16,393 bases of DNA, taken from assembly GCA_044869895.1 (NCBI GenBank), contig JBIOXZ010000066.1, forward strand, positions 1 through 16,393, in the 5' to 3' direction. The DNA comes from AC-69 sp044869895 (GTDB lineage Bacteria > Actinomycetota > UBA4738 > HRBIN12). The translations under genes and the position numbers were made by a program. The notes under the pieces are model-generated. The model was not told the DNA's origin. It saw only the letters and a list, made by a program, of their open reading frames with translations, and did not search any database. Shown here piece after piece: positions 1 through 7,167 of this stretch; positions within the stretch are counted from its first letter, which is position 1, and each line of letters begins with the position of its first letter.

Positions 1-657
1 ACCTTGCGCGAGCCCGAGTTCGCGGAGGACCCCGTGATGCGCCAGGAGTTCCTGGAACGGATGGAGCGCCAAGGCGACCGGCTCCTGCGGCTGGTGGAGA
101 ACCTGCTCACCGCCTCCCGGATCGAGAGCCAGCAGCTTCCGCTCTCGGTCGGCCGGGTGCTGTTCGAGGACCTGGTGAGTGAGGTGGTCGAGGGGCTCGC
201 GGTGGAGAGCGAGCGGATCAAGGTGACCGTTCCCGCCGACCTTCCTGTGCTCTATACCGACCGCCAGCTCCTCGGGCGTGTGGTGTCGAACCTGTTGGAC
301 AACGCGCTCAAGTACTCCCCGGAGGAAATGTCGTGCGAGCTCGGGGCCCGAGCCGAGACCGATCACCTGATGTTCTGGGTGCAGGATCACGGGATCGGCA
401 TCTCCGCGGGCCAGCTCTCCCGGATCTTCGAGCGCTTCTACCAGGTCGACTCCTCGAGCACCAGGACCTTCCGGGGCGCCGGGCTCGGCCTGTCCCTGGT
501 GAAGGACCTCCTCGACCACCTGGGCGGGACGATCGAGGTCCAGAGCTCGCCGGGGAAGGGGAGTAGGTTCACCGTCAGGTTGCCGTTCCGGTCACCCGAT
601 CCGCCGCTCATCCCCACCGACATCCTCAGGGCCGAGGACCTCATGGCCTCGAGCTGA
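1..657 (+). CDS. Sensor histidine kinase, C-terminal part (5' end outside window)
   Basis: This is the kinase core of a two-component sensor that autophosphorylates on a histidine and passes phosphate to a response regulator. The frame is open from base 1, so the true start and the sensory domains lie upstream. Residues here are counted from the TTG at position 4. Residues about 11-42 look like the second helix of the HisKA dimerisation domain, so the phospho-accepting His itself is just outside the window. The HATPase domain follows with all its boxes: N box (NLLDNALKYSP, about 96-106), G1 (DHGIGI, about 128-133), F box (FERFYQVDSS, about 142-151) and G2 (GAGLGLSLVKDLLDHLGG, about 158-175). 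The gene ends at TGA 655-657, and a short acidic tail follows the domain. The cognate regulator is not seen. It converges with the minus-strand Clp-N gene. Family assignment is firm; the signal sensed is unknown. Confidence 0.93.
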   Translation, partial: TLREPEFAEDPVMRQEFLERMERQGDRLLRLVENLLTASRIESQQLPLSVGRVLFEDLVSEVVEGLAVESERIKVTVPADLPVLYTDRQLLGRVVSNLLDNALKYSPEEMSCELGARAETDHLMFWVQDHGIGISAGQLSRIFERFYQVDSSSTRTFRGAGLGLSLVKDLLDHLGGTIEVQSSPGKGSRFTVRLPFRSPDPPLIPTDILRAEDLMASS

Positions 658-675
658 GCTACCTGCGGGCGGGCT

Positions 676-1332
676 TTACTCAGGCAGGATCCCGAGCGTG
701 TTCGAACAGCTCCGGCAGAACACGAATGCCGCCTTACGCCCCGCGCTCCCTTCCTCGTCGGGGACCGTGATCGTGCGATAGGCGGCGAACACGGCGAGAT
801 CCGCATTGCATCGAGGACATCGCGGCCCGGGGAGTCCGCCCTCTCCCTCGACCTCCTCGTGAAGTGCTGCGGACGGCCCCCGCTCCTTGCCCCCCGTGTA
901 ACCGGACAGGAGCTGGATGACCGTCCGGCGGACCCGGTTGAGGTCCGCCCCGAGTTGCTGCAGGACCTGCGCGGCCACGCCCTCCCCTTCTCGCAGCAGG
1001 CCGAGGAGGATGTGCTCCGTGCCGATGTAGTTGTGGCCGAGTTGGAGCGCCTCTCGCAGCGAGAGCTCCAGGACCTTCTTGGCCCGGGGGGTGAACGGGA
1101 TGTGCCCCGTGGGCGCCGCCTGGCCCTGTCCGATGATCTTCTCGACCTGTCCCCGGACCGCGTCGAGCCCGATGCCCATGCTCGTCAGCGCCTGGGCCGC
1201 GACGCCCTCGCCCTCGCGGACCAGGCCGAGCAGGACATGCTCGGTGCCGATGTAGTTGTGATTCAGCAACCTCGCCTCTTCTTGGGCGAAGACGACGACC
1301 CGCCGGGCCCGGTCCGTGAACCGCTCGAACAC
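676..1332 (-). CDS. Stand-alone ClpC N-terminal domain protein with C-terminal four-cysteine (zinc-ribbon-like) tail
   Basis: The 218-residue protein opens with MFERFTDRARRVVV and contains both copies of the Clp-N repeat (about 1-70 and 77-147). It is nearly identical in style to the N-domain of full-length ClpC, including the double NYIGTEH motif and HIPFTPRAKK. The AAA+ ATPase modules that should follow are absent. Instead there is a Gly/Glu-rich linker (about 150-168) and a tail with CPRC (C172, C175) and CRSC (C206, C209), which I read as a zinc ribbon. It cannot unfold proteins itself. A role as decoy, adaptor or protector of the ClpC substrate- and antibiotic-binding site is inferred from ATPase-less ClpC-N homologues such as mycobacterial ClpC2. 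The GTG start at 1330-1332 matches the family N-terminus exactly, although the ribosome site is weak. It lies 21 bases after the DoxX gene, probably in the same transcript. Confidence 0.9.
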   Translation of the reverse strand: MFERFTDRARRVVVFAQEEARLLNHNYIGTEHVLLGLVREGEGVAAQALTSMGIGLDAVRGQVEKIIGQGQAAPTGHIPFTPRAKKVLELSLREALQLGHNYIGTEHILLGLLREGEGVAAQVLQQLGADLNRVRRTVIQLLSGYTGGKERGPSAALHEEVEGEGGLPGPRCPRCNADLAVFAAYRTITVPDEEGSAGRKAAFVFCRSCSNTLGILPE

Positions 1333-1353
1333 TCGCCGAGCATAGGCTCCCGA

Positions 1354-1788
1354 TTAGAAGCTGAACAGCGGACCGGTGATGGCGAACCGAAGGCCGTCGC
1401 CGATCGCGACGAACAGCCCGAACAGCGCGAGCGAGGCCCCCAGGAACGCCAGGTTCCGGAAGAACAGGATCTGGGCGGTTTGCTTCTGCATCGGGTCCCC
1501 GACCTCCCAGAACCGGTGGAACCACCATGCGGCCGGGATCACGAACGCCGCTACCATGAGTGCCCCGACGTCCGGCCAGATCCCCAGGGCGATCGACAGC
1601 GACGCGGCAGTCAGCCAGATGCCGGTAGGCCACCCCGCGATGGCCGGGACGGGGAAGTTCATGGACCGCGCGTACCCCTCCGCCATCGTGGACTGACGGA
1701 TGTGGAACCCGATTCCCGCTACCGGCCCGAACTCCACCGAGAACAGGATCCTCCCGATCAGCACGATGATCCCCACACCTGTGCTCAT
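1354..1788 (-). CDS. DoxX-family small integral membrane protein
   Basis: A 144-residue, very hydrophobic protein with about four predicted membrane helices (roughly 4-22, 50-66, 72-92 and 112-132). The segment FFRNLAFLGASLALFG near the C-terminus resembles the conserved last helix of DoxX-like proteins. The family is poorly defined: members have been linked to thiosulfate/quinone chemistry and redox stress, but no specific activity can be assigned here. The frame is open ten codons further upstream (to 1818). I chose the ATG at 1786-1788 because an excellent ribosome site, AAGGGAGG, lies five bases before it. The gene ends with TAA. It lies between the tRNA-Leu gene and the Clp-N gene on the same strand and is probably cotranscribed with the latter. 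Confidence 0.8.
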   Translation of the reverse strand: MSTGVGIIVLIGRILFSVEFGPVAGIGFHIRQSTMAEGYARSMNFPVPAIAGWPTGIWLTAASLSIALGIWPDVGALMVAAFVIPAAWWFHRFWEVGDPMQKQTAQILFFRNLAFLGASLALFGLFVAIGDGLRFAITGPLFSF

Positions 1789-1793
1789 GGCGT

Positions 1794-1801
1794 CCTCCCT
1801 T
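1794..1801 (-). promoter_or_regulatory. Ribosome binding site that fixes the DoxX start
   Basis: On the minus strand this reads AAGGGAGG, followed by the five-base spacer ACGCC and then ATG at 1786-1788. It favours the shorter 144-residue product over an upstream in-frame start at 1818, which has no comparable site. Confidence 0.75.
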
Positions 1802-1867
1802 CCCAGGATGACAGGCACAACCGCCCCACGACCTCAGACCTTCCCCCCGGCGGTCCGGGTGGATGGG

Positions 1868-1952
<85 letters not shown>

Positions 1953-2002
1953 GTCGCAGGCGAAGGGATGCTAACAAGCAGTCGGCAGCGTGCACGGACT
2001 CC

Positions 2003-2031
2003 AGGTTTGGGCCGGACCACGCGGCTATAAT
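2003..2031 (+). promoter_or_regulatory. Putative promoter of the fhaA-pknB operon
   Basis: A perfect TATAAT lies at 2026-2031 in otherwise very GC-rich DNA, 38 bases before the GTG start of the FhaA gene. Transcription would start near 2038, giving a leader of about 30 bases. The -35 region is weak: only AGGTTT/GGTTTG around 2003-2009 has about the right spacing. The site lies in the divergent gap between tRNA-Leu and FhaA, the only good place for an operon promoter before the long plus-strand gene run. The -10 box is seen directly; its activity is inferred. Confidence 0.55.
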
Positions 2032-2069
2032 CGGCGGATCGCGTCTACCTGCGGAAACACCACCACACC

Positions 2070-2768
2070 GTGCCGATCCTTCGTGACTTCGAGCGACGAC
2101 TGGGGAACATGGTCGAGGGGTTCTTCGCGACCGCGTTCCGAAGCGGGCTTCAGCCCGTGGAACTCGCCAAGCGCATCCTCCGGGAGATGGACGCAGGCAA
2201 GAGTGTGGGGGTCAAGGGAGTGTGGGCACCGAACCATTTCGTGTTCACGCTCTCCTCGGAAGACGCCGAGCGGTTCCAGCAGGTCGAGGGCGCATTGGTG
2301 GGAGAGCTCAAGCAGGTCGTCCGGGATGCGGCGGCCGAGCGGGGGTGGGGACTGGTCGGGCCCCCGAAGATCGAGTTCCGGACCGACGACTCCCTCGGCA
2401 GGGGACAGTTCGGCTGCGAGGCGACGCTCGTGGAGGGGGAGCCGGAGCCCGCTCCCGCCCCATCGGCCACCGGCGGGGAGGCAGTCATCGTCCTTCTGGA
2501 GGAGGGCCACGAGGCAAGGACGTACCAACTCCACAAGCAGAGCGTTGCCATCGGGCGCCTGCCCGAGTGCGACATCGTGATCTCCGATCCCGGCGCGTCG
2601 AGACGGCACGCCACCATCACCCGCGAGGACGGCGGCGAGTACGTGCTCACGGACCTGGGGTCGACGAACGGGACGATCGTGAACGACGAGCCGGTCGGAG
2701 AGCATGTGCTGTCCGACGGCGACCGGATCACGATCGGGAACACCGTCCTCGAGTTCAGGAGGCAGTGA
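2070..2768 (+). CDS. fhaA: FhaA-like protein: DUF3662 domain plus C-terminal FHA domain
   Basis: A 232-residue cytoplasmic phosphothreonine reader of the PknB signalling system. Residues about 1-120 match the DUF3662 domain found at the N-terminus of actinobacterial FhaA (FERRLGNMVEGFFATAF, then WAPNHFVFTLS and GQFGCEATL). After a short Pro/Glu/Ala linker (about 122-135), a complete FHA domain runs to the end, with the binding residues GR (162-163), SRRH (177-180) and the DLGSTNGT loop (195-202). Mycobacterial FhaA has a long low-complexity linker and is more than twice this length, so this is a compact form. FhaA in mycobacteria binds the phosphorylated MviN/MurJ pseudokinase and restrains peptidoglycan synthesis; a similar role is inferred here. 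The GTG start at 2070 fits the family N-terminus, though no clear ribosome site precedes it. The next gene abuts its stop codon. Confidence 0.92.
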   Translation: MPILRDFERRLGNMVEGFFATAFRSGLQPVELAKRILREMDAGKSVGVKGVWAPNHFVFTLSSEDAERFQQVEGALVGELKQVVRDAAAERGWGLVGPPKIEFRTDDSLGRGQFGCEATLVEGEPEPAPAPSATGGEAVIVLLEEGHEARTYQLHKQSVAIGRLPECDIVISDPGASRRHATITREDGGEYVLTDLGSTNGTIVNDEPVGEHVLSDGDRITIGNTVLEFRRQ

Positions 2769-3224
2769 GTGTCGCCGTTCGTCCTCTCCGTGCTGAAGTA
2801 CTCCCTCCTCGTTCTCCTGTACTTCTTCATCTACCGCGCAGTGAGGACCGTCGCCGTGGACGTCGCCGGCCGGCGAGCTCCCCGGTCCGCCCCGGCCAGG
2901 ACCCCCAAGCCGAAGCCGGCACAGCGGGGCAAGCCACCGTCGTCCGTGGTCGTGCACGCGCCGGACGGCAAGAAGGTCGGCTCGTTCCGGCTTACGGATG
3001 CGGTGAGCATCGGCAGGAGCGAGCGGAGCACCATCACGCTCGACGACTCGTACGTCTCACAGAGCCACGCGCGCCTGTATGCGCGGGACGGCGCGTGGTT
3101 CGTTGAGGACCTCGGCTCCACGAACGGGACTTTCGTGAACGACCGGCGGGTGGCCGCGCCCGTGCAGGTCCGGGCGGGCGACGTCGTCCGCGTGGGAAAG
3201 ACGGTGCTGGAGCTCCGGCGATGA
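2769..3224 (+). CDS. fhaB: FhaB-like membrane-anchored FHA domain protein
   Basis: The 151-residue protein has one N-terminal membrane helix (about 6-26, SLLVLLYFFIYRAV), a Pro/Lys/Arg-rich linker (about 34-57) and a C-terminal FHA domain (about 58-151). The phosphothreonine-binding residues are present: GR (82-83), SQSH (97-100) and DLGSTNGT with N119. In mycobacteria FhaB (also FipA) is phosphorylated by the PknA/PknB kinases and links them to division and wall synthesis; that role is inferred here. The GTG start directly follows the FhaA stop codon (TGA 2766-2768, GTG 2769-2771). Its own stop overlaps the phosphatase start as ATGA, so translation is probably coupled. Confidence 0.92.
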   Translation: MSPFVLSVLKYSLLVLLYFFIYRAVRTVAVDVAGRRAPRSAPARTPKPKPAQRGKPPSSVVVHAPDGKKVGSFRLTDAVSIGRSERSTITLDDSYVSQSHARLYARDGAWFVEDLGSTNGTFVNDRRVAAPVQVRAGDVVRVGKTVLELRR

Positions 3225-4375
3225 AGGTCACCGCGGCCGTCGCGACGGATGTCGGCCTGGTCCGCGAGGGGAACGAGGACTCCTACCTGACCGACGAGCC
3301 GCTCTTCGCCGTGGCCGACGGCATGGGCGGGCATCGGGGAGGGGAGGTCGCTTCGCAGCTCGCGGTGGAGACGTTGGAGAAGCTGTTCAAGAAAGGGATC
3401 GGCGAACTCCCCGACCAGGTGCAGGAAGCGAACCGGGTGGTCTTCGAGCGATCGGTCGTCGACGAGAAGGTCGCCGGTATGGGCACGACGCTCACGGCGG
3501 CGCTGGTGGAGGGCGAGCGAGTACGGCTGGCTCACGTCGGCGACTCCCGCGCCTATCTGCTCCGAGAGGGGGGTCTTCGGCTGCTGACCGAGGACCACAC
3601 CCTGGTCAATCGGATGGTCACCGAGGGAGAGATCTCCAGGGAGGAGGCCCAGACCCACCCGCAACGGAGCGTCCTCACCCGCGCGCTCGGAGTGGAAACG
3701 GTGGTGGACGTCGACGACGACACGGTCCAGGTCCGTCCGGGCGACCGGCTGCTCCTGTGCACCGACGGCCTGACCTCCATGGTCTCCGAACAGGCGGTCG
3801 AGGAGGTGTTGCGAGCCGCTCCCGACCCGCAGAAGGCCGCGCAGCGGTTGGTCCAGCTGGCCAACGAGGGGGGCGGCGCAGACAACACCACCGTCGTCGT
3901 CCTTGACTTCTCCGACGACGCCCCTGCGGCGCGGCCGAAGGAGGAGCCCACGCCTTCGCGGGAGGCGACGCCGGCCCCCACGCCGAAGCCGGCGCGATCG
4001 CGCCGCCGACTTCCCCGGAAGGTGCTGGTGTGGATCGGCATCATGGTTGCCCTCGTGGTCGTGGCCCTGGTGGGACTCCGCGTGTACCTCGACACCCAGT
4101 GGTACGTCGGCGTCTCGGACGGGCACGTGGCGATCTTCCAGGGGATCCCCACCGAGGTGGCGGGATTCGAGCTCCACCACGTCGTGGTGCAGACCACGAT
4201 CTCCGCGGAGAAGGCCGAGTCCCTCGCTTTCTATCGGGACCTCGGCGAGGGCATCACCGCGGAGGACCGGGAAGGGGCCGGCGCCATCGTGGAGCGGATC
4301 CGTCAGGACGTGGAGGAGATGCGGCGGGTCCCGAAGCCGAACCAACCCGGTTCGACGGATGCCTCGGGGCCGTGA
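3221..4375 (+). CDS. pstP: PP2C-family Ser/Thr protein phosphatase, membrane-anchored
   Basis: This metal-dependent phosphatase removes phosphate from PknB and its substrates. Of its 384 residues, about 1-230 form the PP2C domain with all metal-binding motifs: GNEDS (17-21), ADGMGGH (32-38, D33), GDSRAYLLR (107-115), CTDGLT (180-185, D182) and GADNTTVVV (219-227, D221). A Pro/Arg-rich linker leads to a single membrane helix (about 268-290). An external domain of about 95 residues follows, beginning DTQWYVGVSDGHVAIFQG, a pattern typical of actinobacterial PstP. The ATG overlaps the FhaB stop by four bases, with GGAG eight bases before it, and the stop overlaps the SEDS gene start as GTGA. The length is normal for an actinobacterial membrane PP2C; soluble Stp homologues elsewhere lack the last two parts. 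Confidence 0.94.
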   Translation: MKVTAAVATDVGLVREGNEDSYLTDEPLFAVADGMGGHRGGEVASQLAVETLEKLFKKGIGELPDQVQEANRVVFERSVVDEKVAGMGTTLTAALVEGERVRLAHVGDSRAYLLREGGLRLLTEDHTLVNRMVTEGEISREEAQTHPQRSVLTRALGVETVVDVDDDTVQVRPGDRLLLCTDGLTSMVSEQAVEEVLRAAPDPQKAAQRLVQLANEGGGADNTTVVVLDFSDDAPAARPKEEPTPSREATPAPTPKPARSRRRLPRKVLVWIGIMVALVVVALVGLRVYLDTQWYVGVSDGHVAIFQGIPTEVAGFELHHVVVQTTISAEKAESLAFYRDLGEGITAEDREGAGAIVERIRQDVEEMRRVPKPNQPGSTDASGP

Positions 4376-5682
4376 GCAGGGAAGCCCTCGCCGTCGCCCG
4401 GGCCCGCCAGGGCACCGCCCTCGCCCTCACGATCCTGGCCCTCATCCTGTCGGTGGGGGCCTATGCGCTCGCCGGGATGGGGAGGCGCGGACACGTCCCG
4501 GTCAACCTCGCGTTGTACGGGTCGATCTTCGCGGTCGGCTATGTCGCGGCGCATCTGGTGATCCGTCGGTTCGCTCCCCTGGCCGATCCCGCGCTGTTCC
4601 CCACGGCCGCGGTCCTTGTGGGCGTGGGGTTCGCCGTGATCTTCCGGCTCTCCGGCGGCCTGGCGGCGGAGCAGGCCACATGGATCGCCGTCGGCATCGC
4701 CGTCTTCTGCGCCACCCTGATGCTCGTCCGGGACCACCGGCAGCTGGATGCCTACACCTACACGATCGGGCTGGTCGGCCTGGGCCTGCTCCTCCTGCCG
4801 ATCGTCCCGGGGATCGGACGGACGATCAACGGCGCCAGGCTCTGGGTCGAGATCGGACCCATCAGCTTCCAGCCCTCGGAGATCGCCAAGGTCCTGGTGG
4901 TGGTGTTCCTGGCCTCGTACCTCTCCGCCAAGCGCGAGCTCCTGTCCCTGGCCACGACCAACCTGGGACCGTTCCGGTTGCCGCCCGCCAAGCACCTGGG
5001 ACCGGTCCTGGTGGCATGGGGTATGTCGCTCGTCGTCCTGTTCGTGGAGAAGGACCTCGGTGCCTCCCTCCTGTACTTCGCCATCTTCGTGGTGATGCTG
5101 TGGGTGGCCACCGGCCGTTCCGCCTACCTCGTGATCGGGGCGATCCTGTTCGCCGTCGGCGCGGCGGCCGGCTACCTGGAATTCGCGCACGTCCAGACCC
5201 GCGTTGACATCTGGCTCCACGCGCTCGACCCGCGCAAGGTCTTCGAGTTCGGGTACGGCCAGCTGGCCCAGGCCGAGTTCGGGATGGCGACCGGCGGCCT
5301 GGTGGGGGCGGGCCTGGGGCGCGGATCCCCCACCCTCATCCCCTACGCCTCCACCGACTTCATCTTCGCGGCCATCGGCGAGGAGCTCGGACTGCTGGGA
5401 ACGGCCGCGGTGCTCCTGTTGTACGTCGTGCTCGTGGGCAAGGGCCTGAAGGCCGCACTCCAGTGTCCTGACGGCTTCGGGAAGCTGCTGGCCACCGGGC
5501 TGTCGGCGAGCATCGGGCTCCAGGCCTTCGTCATCGTCGCGGGCGTGACCCGCGTGATCCCCCTCACGGGGGTGACGTTGCCCTTCGTCTCGTACGGCGG
5601 GAGCAGCCTTGTCTCCAACTTCGTCCTGCTGGCGCTGCTGATCCGGGTATCGTCCGGATCGGCGCGGGCGGAGGCCCGGTAG
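4372..5682 (+). CDS. rodA: SEDS-family peptidoglycan glycosyltransferase (RodA/FtsW)
   Basis: A 436-residue polytopic membrane protein that polymerises lipid II into glycan strands, working with the class B PBP encoded next. The SEDS signatures are in order: GARLWVEIGPISFQPSEIAKV (about 154-174, minus one residue at the end), EKDLGASLL (226-234), STDFIFAAIGEELG (327-340, holding the conserved Asp329) and TGVTLPFVSYGGSS (399-412). The reading frame is open far upstream, to 4030. I chose the GTG at 4372 because it overlaps the phosphatase stop by four bases and gives a normal-length N-terminus; the upstream part would overlap pstP. RodA and FtsW are hard to separate by sequence alone. The position between pstP and pbpA favours RodA, the elongation enzyme, by analogy with mycobacteria. 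Confidence 0.93.
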   Translation: MSREALAVARARQGTALALTILALILSVGAYALAGMGRRGHVPVNLALYGSIFAVGYVAAHLVIRRFAPLADPALFPTAAVLVGVGFAVIFRLSGGLAAEQATWIAVGIAVFCATLMLVRDHRQLDAYTYTIGLVGLGLLLLPIVPGIGRTINGARLWVEIGPISFQPSEIAKVLVVVFLASYLSAKRELLSLATTNLGPFRLPPAKHLGPVLVAWGMSLVVLFVEKDLGASLLYFAIFVVMLWVATGRSAYLVIGAILFAVGAAAGYLEFAHVQTRVDIWLHALDPRKVFEFGYGQLAQAEFGMATGGLVGAGLGRGSPTLIPYASTDFIFAAIGEELGLLGTAAVLLLYVVLVGKGLKAALQCPDGFGKLLATGLSASIGLQAFVIVAGVTRVIPLTGVTLPFVSYGGSSLVSNFVLLALLIRVSSGSARAEAR

Positions 5683-7167
5683 ATGGATCGGCTCATCAGG
5701 CGGCTGGGTGCTGCAATGCTCGTGCTGTTCGTTCTGCTCCTTGGGCAGGTCACCTACATCCAGGTGGTCGCGTCGGAACGGCTGGCCGACAACCCGGCCA
5801 ACGCCACCCGCCAGCTCATCGCCGAGTACCGGGTGGACAGGGGGAGCATCCTGGCCGCCGACGGGAGGACCGAGCTGGCGCTGAGTCGGAAGAGCCCCGG
5901 CCAGCTGAAGTACCAGCGGCACTATCCTCAGGGGCCGCTGCATGCCGACATCACCGGGTACTACTCGATCATCTTCGGACGGAGCGAGCTCGAGGACAGC
6001 TACAACACCTATCTGTCCGGCGATGCGCCGGAGCTGATCCCCCAGACGCTGATCGACCAGGTCCTGGGGAGGCCCAAGCGTGGCGCCACGGTGGTTACCA
6101 CCATCGATCCGGCGATCCAACGGGCCGCAGAGAGTGCGCTGGGGGACCTGCCCGGAGGCGTCGTGGCGATCGACCCCCACACCGGTGATGTGAAGGCCAT
6201 CGTGGCCAACCCCACCTACGATCCGAACGAGCTCGCCTCGCAGGATCCCAAGAAGGTCCGGGCGGCCTGGGATCGTCTCAACTCCGACCCGGACAAGCCG
6301 CTCCTGTCCCGGGCTATCGACGAGCTGTATCCGCCGGGATCGACGTTCAAGCTGGTGACCGCGGCGGCCGCCCTGGAAAACGGGTTCGGGCCCGACAGCA
6401 CGTGGCCGAACCCGCCTGTCCTGGATCTCCCGCAGACCACCGCCACCCTGGAGAACTTCGGCGGCGAGCACTGCCTAGGCGGCGCATCACAGATCACGTT
6501 GGCTCAGGCCCTGACGATCTCGTGCAACGTGGTGTTCGGCGAGATCGGCCTCCGGCTCGGTGGGGCCAAGCTTGCCGATCAAGCCCACGCCTTCGGGCTC
6601 GCACCGGACGCCTCCACCGGGGACGTCCCATTCGACATCCCGTTCCAGGAAGGCGTGTTCCCCGAAGCGTCCTACTTCTCGGACCGGCTGCCGGCGGTCG
6701 CGCTGTCGGCCATCGGTCAGGACAACGTGGCGGCCAATCCCATGCAGATGGCCCTGGTGGCGTCGGCCATCGCCAACGGTGGCTCGGAGATGCGGCCACG
6801 CCTGGTGTCGGAGATCCGGGACCCGAGCGGCCAGGTGATCGAGAGCTTCGATCCCGAGGTGTTCGGGCAGCCCATCTCGTCGCAAACGGCCATCCAGCTC
6901 ACCCAGATGATGGTGAGCGTGGTGCAGAGTGGGACGGGCACGGCGGCGCAGATCCCGGGGATCGAGGTGGCGGGGAAGACGGGGACCGCTCAGCATGGTG
7001 AAGGGCTGGCGCCTCACGCCTGGTTCGTGTCCTTCGCTCCGGCGCAGAACGCACAGATCGCGGTCGCCGTCATCGTCCTCGACGGGGGTAGCCTTGGCAG
7101 CGAGGCGACGGGAGGCGTGCTGGCCGCCCCCATCGCCAAGGCGGTCATGGAGGCCGCATTGCAATGA
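5683..7167 (+). CDS. pbpA: Class B penicillin-binding protein (peptidoglycan transpeptidase)
   Basis: The 494-residue protein cross-links peptidoglycan in the periplasmic space. One N-terminal membrane helix (about 9-30) anchors it. A dimerisation/linker region (about 45-140) contains the usual VDRGSILAADG motif, and the transpeptidase domain follows. The active-site triad is complete: SxxK as PPGSTFK (Ser220, Lys223), SxN as SCN (280-282) and KTG (432-434, in AGKTGTAQH). There are no C-terminal PASTA repeats, so it is the PbpA type rather than the FtsI/PonA type. The ATG directly follows the SEDS stop codon, with GGAGG eight bases before it, and the stop overlaps the kinase start as ATGA. 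SEDS and class B PBP pairs act as one polymerase/cross-linker complex, which this arrangement fits. Confidence 0.95.
   Translation: MDRLIRRLGAAMLVLFVLLLGQVTYIQVVASERLADNPANATRQLIAEYRVDRGSILAADGRTELALSRKSPGQLKYQRHYPQGPLHADITGYYSIIFGRSELEDSYNTYLSGDAPELIPQTLIDQVLGRPKRGATVVTTIDPAIQRAAESALGDLPGGVVAIDPHTGDVKAIVANPTYDPNELASQDPKKVRAAWDRLNSDPDKPLLSRAIDELYPPGSTFKLVTAAAALENGFGPDSTWPNPPVLDLPQTTATLENFGGEHCLGGASQITLAQALTISCNVVFGEIGLRLGGAKLADQAHAFGLAPDASTGDVPFDIPFQEGVFPEASYFSDRLPAVALSAIGQDNVAANPMQMALVASAIANGGSEMRPRLVSEIRDPSGQVIESFDPEVFGQPISSQTAIQLTQMMVSVVQSGTGTAAQIPGIEVAGKTGTAQHGEGLAPHAWFVSFAPAQNAQIAVAVIVLDGGSLGSEATGGVLAAPIAKAVMEAALQ

Noticed and set aside
658..675. Possible terminator between the convergent histidine kinase and Clp-N genes
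   Set aside because: CCTGC and GCAGG near 662-690 could pair, but with a long loop and no T tract; no convincing terminator.
1846..1859. Small hairpin CCCGG-CGGT-CCGGG just downstream of the tRNA-Leu gene, considered as a terminator
   Set aside because: Only five pairs and no T run follows on the minus strand, so a factor-independent terminator is not supported.
1968..1973. TAGCAT on the minus strand as a -10 box for tRNA-Leu
   Set aside because: The distance to the tRNA 5' end is plausible, but no TTGACA-like box lies about 17 bases upstream; too weak to list.
2831..4345. A 504-codon minus-strand open frame opposite fhaB and pstP
   Set aside because: Same composition artefact; no domain, and both plus-strand genes are well supported.
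4303..6471. A very long open frame (about 720 codons) on the minus strand opposite the rodA and pbpA genes
   Set aside because: Its translation is dominated by Arg, Gly, Asp, His and Gln with no recognisable domain, and it lies wholly antisense to two genes with complete catalytic motifs. Long antisense frames are expected where third codon positions are mostly G or C.
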